NCBI RefSeq assembly: GCF_017996735.1
Contig: NZ_JAGOGJ010000025.1
Coordinates: 1 to 64,000 of the forward strand
Direction of reading: 5' to 3'
Source of the DNA: Niveispirillum sp.
GTDB taxonomy: Bacteria; Pseudomonadota; Alphaproteobacteria; Azospirillales; Azospirillaceae
DNA: 64,000 nucleotides
The first letter of the stretch is position 1, and every line of letters begins with the position of its first letter. Under the pieces are notes generated by a model. That model was not told the origin of the DNA. It worked only from the letters and a program-made list of their open reading frames with translations, and ran no database searches. Below are positions 57,947 to 64,000 of this stretch, in pieces. The position numbers and the translations under genes were made by a program.

Positions 57947-60022
57947 TTACAGGTCCTTGAACCCCTTGCCTTCCGCCACCAGCCGTTCCAGCAGGGGCGC
58001 CGGCTTGAAATCGTCGCCATAGGCCGCGTGCAATGCGCGGATACGGTCCAGCACCTTCGGCAAACCTTCCAGGTCGGCCCAGAACATCGGGCCGCCACGA
58101 TAGGCGGGCCAGCCATAGCCCGTGAACCAGACGATGTCGATGTCGGACGGGCGGGCCGCCTTGCCCTCTTCCAGGATCTTGGCGCCTTCATTCACCATCG
58201 AATAAAGGCAGCGTTCCAGGATTTCCTGATCGGTGACGGTGCGGCGCTGGAACCCTTTGCGTGCGGCGAAATCCAGGATCACCTTTTCCGCCACCGGCGA
58301 CGGGGTGCCGTTGCGCTTTTCATCGTAATCGTAATAGCCGGCGTTGGACTTCTGTCCACGGCGGCCCATTTCGTTCAGGATCTCGCGCACCGTGGACGAA
58401 CTGGACTTGTCCGGGTCCCAACCCACATCCATGCCCGCCATGTCACGCATCTGGAACGGCCCCATGGGGAAGCCGAAATCATACAGGACGCGGTCGACAT
58501 CCCAGGGCAAGGCGCCTTCCAGGATCAGCTTTTCCGCCTCGCGCTGACGCTGCGCCAGCATACGGTTGCCGACGAAGCCGAAGCAGTTGCCGACCACGAC
58601 GCCGACCTTGCCAATCTTGCGGGCGATGGCCATGGACGTGGCTAGCACATCCTTGGCCGTCGCCTCCCCACGCACAATCTCCAGCAGCCGCATGATATGG
58701 GCGGGCGAGAAAAAATGCAGGCCGACCACATCCTGCGGGCGTTTCGTGGCGCCGGCGATGGTGTCGATATCCAGGTAGGAGGTGTTGGTCGCCAGGATGG
58801 CACCCGGCTTGGCAATGGCGTCCAACCTGGCGAAGACATCCTGCTTGATGTCCATCTGTTCGAACACCGCCTCCACGATCAGGTCACAAGCGGCCAGATC
58901 ATCAAAGGACAGGCTGCCCGTCAGCAGGCCCATGCGTGTTTCCACGTCGGCGGCGGATATCCGCCCCTTGGCGGCCGTCGCCTCATAGTTCTTCCGGATG
59001 ATGCCGGTCCCGCGCGCCAGCGCCTCTTCCTTCATCTCCACCAGCGTGACCGGGAAACCGGCATTCAGAAAGGCCATGGCGATGCCGCCGCCCATGGTGC
59101 CGGCACCAATCACACCGACCCTGGCGATGGGGCGCTGGGAGACATCGGGGCCGATATCCGGCACCTTGGCCACCTGGCGCTCGGCAAAGAAGACATGGCG
59201 CTGCGCCGCTGACTGGCTGCCCTTCAGCAATTCCTCAAACAGGCGGCGTTCTTCCTTCACACCGGTATGGAAGGGCAGGCTCACCGCCGCCTCGATGCAG
59301 CGGATATTATATTCCGGCGCCAGGAAGCCGCGGAATTTCTTCGCATTGGCCTTGCGGAAGGCGGCGAAAATCTCCGGCTGGCCGCGTGCCGCCTCGATCT
59401 TTTCCGACAGGTCGCGGACCTTGGCCAGGGGCTTGCCCTCGGCCACCACGGATCGGGCGAAGGCCACGGCGCCCGCACGCAACCCGCCCTCCTCCACCAG
59501 CGCATCGATCAGGCCCATGGCATGGGCGGCCTTGGCGGGCACATGCTGCCCGCTGGTCACCATTTCCAGCGCCTTTTCCACCCCGACGATGCGCGGCAGA
59601 CGCTGGGTACCGCCGGCACCCGGCAGCAGGCCCAGATTGACCTCCGGCAAGCCACACTTGGCCGATGGCACGGCGACGCGGTAATGGGCCACAAGCGCCA
59701 GTTCCAGCCCGCCGCCCAGCGCCGTGCCGTGAATGGCGGCGACGACAGGTTTCGGCGCATTCTCCACGGCGGCCTGCACCTCCTGCAGCGTCGGGTGGAT
59801 CGGACCCTTGCCGAATTCGGTGATGTCGGCGCCGGCGAAGAAGGTCCGGCCGGCACAGATCAGGACGATGGCCGACACGGCGGGATCGGCCACGGCCCTT
59901 TCGAAACCCTGGTGGATGCCGGCCCGGACGGCCGCACCCAGGGCGTTCACCGGTGGGTTGTCGATGGTGATGATTGCCACGCCGTCTTCGATGGCATAGG
60001 TGGCGACATCGTTGATCTTCAT
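57947..60022 (-). CDS. Bifunctional enoyl-CoA hydratase/3-hydroxyacyl-CoA dehydrogenase (FadB/FadJ type)
   Basis: A multifunctional beta-oxidation protein of 691 residues. The N-terminal crotonase domain (1-190) keeps both catalytic Glu residues (GGGLELALVAHYRVAVPSAKCGLPEVNLGLLPGAGGTQRLP), a true hydratase. The dehydrogenase half starts near 300 with VGVIGAGTMGGGIAMAFLNAGFPVTLVE (NAD site), then VGLHFFSPAHIMRLLEIVRG and two C-terminal 3HCDH domains. GAGG lies 8 bp before the ATG at 60022 and only 2 bp before an ATG at 60028, so I prefer 60022. Length matches the peroxisomal-type/FadJ-like proteins rather than FadB with its isomerase linker. Confidence 0.93.
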   Translation of the reverse strand: MKINDVATYAIEDGVAIITIDNPPVNALGAAVRAGIHQGFERAVADPAVSAIVLICAGRTFFAGADITEFGKGPIHPTLQEVQAAVENAPKPVVAAIHGTALGGGLELALVAHYRVAVPSAKCGLPEVNLGLLPGAGGTQRLPRIVGVEKALEMVTSGQHVPAKAAHAMGLIDALVEEGGLRAGAVAFARSVVAEGKPLAKVRDLSEKIEAARGQPEIFAAFRKANAKKFRGFLAPEYNIRCIEAAVSLPFHTGVKEERRLFEELLKGSQSAAQRHVFFAERQVAKVPDIGPDVSQRPIARVGVIGAGTMGGGIAMAFLNAGFPVTLVEMKEEALARGTGIIRKNYEATAAKGRISAADVETRMGLLTGSLSFDDLAACDLIVEAVFEQMDIKQDVFARLDAIAKPGAILATNTSYLDIDTIAGATKRPQDVVGLHFFSPAHIMRLLEIVRGEATAKDVLATSMAIARKIGKVGVVVGNCFGFVGNRMLAQRQREAEKLILEGALPWDVDRVLYDFGFPMGPFQMRDMAGMDVGWDPDKSSSSTVREILNEMGRRGQKSNAGYYDYDEKRNGTPSPVAEKVILDFAARKGFQRRTVTDQEILERCLYSMVNEGAKILEEGKAARPSDIDIVWFTGYGWPAYRGGPMFWADLEGLPKVLDRIRALHAAYGDDFKPAPLLERLVAEGKGFKDL

Positions 60023-60063
60023 ATCCATATCCTCGCAACCGCCGGCGAGGGTCCGCGAACGCC

Positions 60064-62172
60064 TCAGGGTTTCAGCGCGGCGCGGGCCTGCTGGCGGATA
60101 TAATGTTGCAGCGTCCCGATCTGGGCCGGGGTGAATTCCGGGAATTGCGGCATGCCGTTGGGGACCAGCGCCCCGTCATGCAGAACCGCCGTCAGGCTGT
60201 CGATATCCAGCGGCATGGGGGATTTGCGCAGGTCCGGCGCGGCCCCGCCCGACTTCACGGCCGGGCCATGGCAGATGATGCAGCGCTGGGCGTAAAGCTC
60301 GGCACCCGCCGCCGCCTTGGCCGGATCAATGACAAAGGCGGCATCGTCCACGAACGGCAGGGGTGTCCGGTCGAAGGGCGGCAGGCTGGCCTTGCCATCC
60401 AGTGCAAAGGTCAGGACGCGGCGCTTCTGGTTGTGATAATCCCAGTCATGCGCCGCACCCGACGGGCCGGACGAGCGCCATCCTGTTAGAACGGTGACAT
60501 ATTGCCGGCCCTTGACCTGATAGGTGATGGGCTGGGCCATGACGCCCACTTGCGCATCGAAGGACCAGAGTTTCTTGCCGCTGTCGGCGGCATAGGCGGC
60601 CAGTTCCCCTTCGACATTGCCCTGGAAGACCAGATTGCCGCCCGTCGCCAGCGTGCCCCCGTTCTTCATGCCCGTCAGCGGCACGGACCAGCGGGCCTTC
60701 TGCGCAACCGGGTCCCAGGCCAGCAGCACGTTGGACGGCGTTCCCGGCACTTTCAAATCGGCCGGCGGCTTGCCGATACCGTTATTGATGAACTGGCCCT
60801 TCTGGAACTGCCAGCCCGCCAGATCCGGCGGATCGGTGTAGATACGACCCTGTTCTATGGCGGGGATATAGACCAGGCCCGTCTTCGGGCTGTAGGACAT
60901 GGCCTCCACGCTATGCGCGCCGACCGGGCTGGGGAAGAGGATGGCGGCCTGCCCATCGGGAAAACGCGCCTCCGGATTTTCCACGGGCCGGCCCGTCTGC
61001 GTATCGATCCGGTCGGCCCAGGTGACCGTCGGCACGAACTTCTCCGCCGAGACGAGTTTGCCCGTCTTGCGGTCGATGACATAGAAAAAGCCGTTCTTGG
61101 GCGCGTGCAGGATAACGTCGCGCTTCTGCCCGTCGATGGTCAGTTCCGCCAGTTCGATATCCATGGCGGCGTTGTAATCCCAGGTTTCGCCGGGATTGAC
61201 CTGATAATGCCAGACATACTCGCCCGTATCGGCATCCAGCGCGATGATGGAACAGAGGAACAGATTGTCGCCGCCGCCGGGGCTGCGGATCTTCTGGTTC
61301 CAGGGGGCGCCGTTGCCGGTGCCGATATAGACCCGGTTGTACTTGGGATCATAGGCCATGGCATGCCAGGCCGTACCCCCGCCGCCGAACTTCCACCAGT
61401 CACCGGTCCAGGTCTTGGCGGCCATCTCCATGGCCTTGTTCTCGAACCCGTCGGCCGGGTTGCCGGGAACGGTGTAGAAGCGCCAGGCCTGTTTGCCGGT
61501 ATTGGCGTCATAGGCGGTGACATAGCCGCGCACGGGCGCGAAATCGGCGCCGCCATGGCCGATCATCACCTTGCCCTTGAACACCCAGGGTGGGCCGGAG
61601 ATATAGCGGCCATCATCCTTGTCCAGGGTCTGGGCAGACCAGAGCAGTTTTCCCGTCTTGGCATCCAGTGCGAGCAGGCGCCCATCGACCGTGCCTGTGA
61701 AAATCTTGCCTTCCCAATAGGCGATGCCCCGGATACCCCAGGCGCTGCGCATCTTCTGGCCCGCGATTTCCGGGGCCTGCGGATCATATTTCCACAACAG
61801 CGTGCCCGTGGCGGCATCCATGGCATGGACCACGGAATAGCCGACACCGAAATACAGGACACCATCGACGGCCAGCGGCGCCGAAAAGGCATTGGGCAGC
61901 GTGTCGATATCATAGGACCAAGCCAGGTTCAGCCGGCCGATAGTGTCGGCATTGAGCTCCGCCAGGGGGCTGTAATGCGTGTCGGTCCAGTCGCCGCCAT
62001 AGCCGGGCCAGTCCCGGCCGCCATGGCTGACGGCCGCCTGCCCGGCATAGGCGTCGGGGCCGGCATCGACGGCCGACTTTTCCCGGCCACAGCCGGCCAG
62101 CGCCAGCGACGCAACCATCATCATACCCGCGATCCGGGTAGCGGCAGCCGGCTTGCGCATGGCCCGCCCCAT
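60064..62172 (-). CDS. PQQ-dependent quinohaemoprotein dehydrogenase 1 (lipoprotein)
   Basis: Periplasmic alcohol dehydrogenase of about 702 residues: lipobox LALAGC near residue 28, an eight-bladed PQQ domain, and a C-terminal cytochrome c domain with CIICH near residue 620. The substrate/PQQ region GTGNGAPWNQKIRSPGGGDNLFLCSIIALD carries the expected Asn and Asp. The adjacent-Cys pair found in methanol/ethanol dehydrogenases is absent: the matching segment reads MRSAWGIRGIAYW. The ATG at 62172 overlaps the upstream paralog's stop (TGATG); GTG 62175 and ATG 62160 are alternatives. It probably oxidises a primary or cyclic alcohol and passes electrons to the respiratory chain via its own haem. 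Confidence 0.9.
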   Translation of the reverse strand: MGRAMRKPAAATRIAGMMMVASLALAGCGREKSAVDAGPDAYAGQAAVSHGGRDWPGYGGDWTDTHYSPLAELNADTIGRLNLAWSYDIDTLPNAFSAPLAVDGVLYFGVGYSVVHAMDAATGTLLWKYDPQAPEIAGQKMRSAWGIRGIAYWEGKIFTGTVDGRLLALDAKTGKLLWSAQTLDKDDGRYISGPPWVFKGKVMIGHGGADFAPVRGYVTAYDANTGKQAWRFYTVPGNPADGFENKAMEMAAKTWTGDWWKFGGGGTAWHAMAYDPKYNRVYIGTGNGAPWNQKIRSPGGGDNLFLCSIIALDADTGEYVWHYQVNPGETWDYNAAMDIELAELTIDGQKRDVILHAPKNGFFYVIDRKTGKLVSAEKFVPTVTWADRIDTQTGRPVENPEARFPDGQAAILFPSPVGAHSVEAMSYSPKTGLVYIPAIEQGRIYTDPPDLAGWQFQKGQFINNGIGKPPADLKVPGTPSNVLLAWDPVAQKARWSVPLTGMKNGGTLATGGNLVFQGNVEGELAAYAADSGKKLWSFDAQVGVMAQPITYQVKGRQYVTVLTGWRSSGPSGAAHDWDYHNQKRRVLTFALDGKASLPPFDRTPLPFVDDAAFVIDPAKAAAGAELYAQRCIICHGPAVKSGGAAPDLRKSPMPLDIDSLTAVLHDGALVPNGMPQFPEFTPAQIGTLQHYIRQQARAALKP

Positions 62173-64000
62173 CACTTGGCAGCCGCCAGGGCGGCACGGG
62201 ACTGTTGGCGGATATAATGCTGCAGGGCCTCGATCTCGGTGTCGGGCATTTCTTCGAACGCCGGCATGCCATTCTGCTTCAGGGCGCCATCATGCAGCAC
62301 GGCCTTCAGGCTGTCGAATTCCAGCGGCATCTGGCCGCGGCGCAGGTCGGGCGCCGCACCACCGGCGATCAGGCGCGGGCCATGGCAGACATGGCAATTG
62401 CGATGGAACACGGCCATGCCAAGCGCGGCCTTCTTGTCATCCACCACAAAATCGGCCTTGTCCAGGATCGGTGCCTCCGACTCCTGCGCGACGGGCGGCA
62501 GTCTGGCTGCGCCGTCCAGGGTGAAGGTCAGCACCCGGCGCTTCTGCGTGTAATAGTTCCATTCCGTGGGAAGACCGCTGGCCCCGGTCCCGCGCCAACC
62601 GGTCAGGATGGTCATGTACTGCTTGCCACCCGCCCAGTAGGTCACCGGCTTGGCCGCCGTCCCCACCTGCAGATCATAGGCCCAGAGCTTCTTGCCGGTA
62701 TCGGCGGCATAGGCAGACAATTCGCCCGTCACCTGCGGCTGGAACACCAGATTGCCGGCCGTGGTGAGGGTGCCGCCATTCTGCATGCCGACCAGCGGCA
62801 CTTCCCAGGCGGGCTTCTGCGCCACCGGGTCCCAGGCCAGCAGGCTGGAACTGCCCGGGGGTGCCTTCATGCCGGCGGGTGCCGGTCCCAGACCGGAATT
62901 GACGGCCATGCCGTCACGGAATTTCCAATCCTTCAGACTGGCCGGATCGGCATAGACGACACCAATATCGGTGGTGGGGATATAGGTCAGGCCGGTCTTG
63001 CGGTTGAACGACATGGCCGCGACGCCATGCGCACCCCAGGACGACGGATAGGTCAGGAAGGCCTTGCCATCGGGAAAACGAGCATCAGGGTTTTCGACGG
63101 GCCGGCCCGATGCGACATCAATCTTCTCCGCCCAATTGACGTTCTTCACGAACTTCTCGGCGGAGATCAGCTTTCCGTCCTTGCGGTCGATGACATAGAA
63201 GAAGCCGTTCTTGGGCGCATGCAGGATGACGTCACGCTTCTTGCCATCGATCTTCAACTCGGTCAGCTCGATATCCATGGCGGCGTTGAAATCCCAGGTC
63301 TCGCCGGGATTGACCTGATAGTGCCAGACATACTCCCCCGTTTTGGCATCCAGCGCGATGATGGAGCAGAGGAACAGGTTGTCACCGCCGCCGGGGCTGC
63401 GGATCTTCTGGTTCCAGGGAGCGCCGTTGCCGGTGCCGATCAGGATGCGGTTGTACTTCTTGTCATAGGCCATGGCATGCCAGACGGTGCCGCCGCCGCC
63501 CAGCTTCCACCATTCGCCATTCCAGGTCTTGGCAGCCATTTCCATGGCCTTGTTCTCGAACCCGTCCGCCGGATTGCCGGGAACGGTGTAGAAACGCCAG
63601 GCCTGTTTGCCGGTCTTGGCGTCATAGGCGGTCACATAGCCACGGACAGGACCGTAATCGGCCCCGCCATGACCGATGATCACCTTGCCATCAGCGATCC
63701 AGGGCGCGCCGGTAATGTAACGGGCATCGTCCGGTTCGACCGTCATGGTGGACCACAACAGCTTCCCCGTCTTGGCGTCGAGCGCGATCAACCGGCCATC
63801 CAGCGTGCCGGAATAGATCACACCCTGCCAGTAAGCCAGGCCCCGATTGCCCCAACCGGCGCGCATCTTGTGGCCGGCGACCTCGTAGACATTGGGATCG
63901 TACTGCCAGAGCAGCTTGCCGGTCACCGCGTCCATGGCATGGATGACGGAATGTCCGACCGGGAAATAGAGTGTGCCATCGATGGCCAGCGGGCTGGCCA
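62172..64000 (-). CDS. PQQ-dependent quinohaemoprotein dehydrogenase 2 (5' end beyond window)
   Basis: Tandem paralog of the preceding gene; the frame is open to the right edge, so the N-terminus and signal are missing. Visible parts align throughout with copy 1: FPVGHSVIHAMDAVTGKLLWQYDP, GGGTVWHAMAYDKKYNRILIGTGNGAPWNQKIRSPGGGDNLFL, and CHVCHGPRLIAGGAAPDLRRGQMPLEFDSL with the haem c motif. The vicinal Cys pair is again replaced (MRAGWGNRGLAYW). Very similar DNA in the central third suggests a relatively recent duplication, while the C-terminal regions have diverged more, which may reflect different substrates. Confidence 0.9.
   Translation of the reverse strand, partial: ASPLAIDGTLYFPVGHSVIHAMDAVTGKLLWQYDPNVYEVAGHKMRAGWGNRGLAYWQGVIYSGTLDGRLIALDAKTGKLLWSTMTVEPDDARYITGAPWIADGKVIIGHGGADYGPVRGYVTAYDAKTGKQAWRFYTVPGNPADGFENKAMEMAAKTWNGEWWKLGGGGTVWHAMAYDKKYNRILIGTGNGAPWNQKIRSPGGGDNLFLCSIIALDAKTGEYVWHYQVNPGETWDFNAAMDIELTELKIDGKKRDVILHAPKNGFFYVIDRKDGKLISAEKFVKNVNWAEKIDVASGRPVENPDARFPDGKAFLTYPSSWGAHGVAAMSFNRKTGLTYIPTTDIGVVYADPASLKDWKFRDGMAVNSGLGPAPAGMKAPPGSSSLLAWDPVAQKPAWEVPLVGMQNGGTLTTAGNLVFQPQVTGELSAYAADTGKKLWAYDLQVGTAAKPVTYWAGGKQYMTILTGWRGTGASGLPTEWNYYTQKRRVLTFTLDGAARLPPVAQESEAPILDKADFVVDDKKAALGMAVFHRNCHVCHGPRLIAGGAAPDLRRGQMPLEFDSLKAVLHDGALKQNGMPAFEEMPDTEIEALQHYIRQQSRAALAAAK

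Noticed and set aside
1..64000. tRNA, rRNA, CRISPR arrays, insertion sequences, integrase genes or phage attachment sites
   Set aside because: No cloverleaf-like sequence, regularly spaced repeats, transposase or integrase motifs were found, so island-like content is argued from gene function only.

Overview
The window looks like chromosomal DNA of a GC-rich alphaproteobacterium. Supporting features are many TonB-dependent receptors, a PhyR-type sigma-like domain, a PRC-barrel protein, and an enzyme closely resembling (2S)-methylsuccinyl-CoA dehydrogenase of the ethylmalonyl-CoA pathway. Rhodospirillales/Azospirillaceae is my best guess and a sphingomonad is possible; the sequence does not settle it. 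I saw no rRNA, tRNA, CRISPR array or transposase.

Left third (1-30,100), an organosulfur scavenging island. One leftward run of nine genes (12,984 to beyond 1) encodes three SsuD-type flavin monooxygenases, an SfnB/DszC-type flavoprotein, a TonB receptor and a family-5 ABC importer (binding protein, two permeases, double ATPase). A near-consensus sigma-54 promoter lies about 30 bp before its first gene. Next come a radical SAM protein and two envelope/stress genes (13.2-15.5 kb). A second, more scattered set follows: TonB receptor plus class II aldolase; a monooxygenase followed by a heterodimeric ABC exporter; a cytosolic DszB-like desulfinase; a nitroreductase; an XRE-cupin regulator; and a monooxygenase plus second aldolase paralog. 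AT-rich sites with the core AATATATT, or a close variant, recur before several of these units and suggest one regulon.

Right two thirds (30,200-64,000), a CoA-thioester catabolic cluster. Sixteen genes run leftward without interruption from 51,764 to 34,726, divergent from a tetR gene. They encode acyl-CoA dehydrogenases (including a probable alpha/beta pair), CaiB-type CoA-transferases, thiolase, crotonase, SDR, MDR reductase, a racemase-like enzyme and a Tat-exported molybdenum hydroxylase. Flanking genes add another thiolase, a CitE-like lyase, a PaaG-like isomerase, a flavin reductase, a fused double CaiB protein, a FadB/FadJ-type bifunctional enzyme, a lactonase-like lipoprotein and two tandem PQQ/haem c dehydrogenases. 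I read this as periplasmic oxidation of an alcohol to an acid, CoA activation by CoA transfer, then beta-oxidation. Four genes together could convert methylsuccinyl-CoA to acetyl-CoA and pyruvate through mesaconyl-C1-CoA, mesaconyl-C4-CoA and citramalyl-CoA. The starting substrate cannot be read from sequence; a methyl-branched alicyclic or terpenoid-like compound would fit.

Intergenic DNA carries a small family of GC-rich palindromic repeats, with compensating changes between copies, at about 7.7, 19.2 and possibly 30.1 kb.
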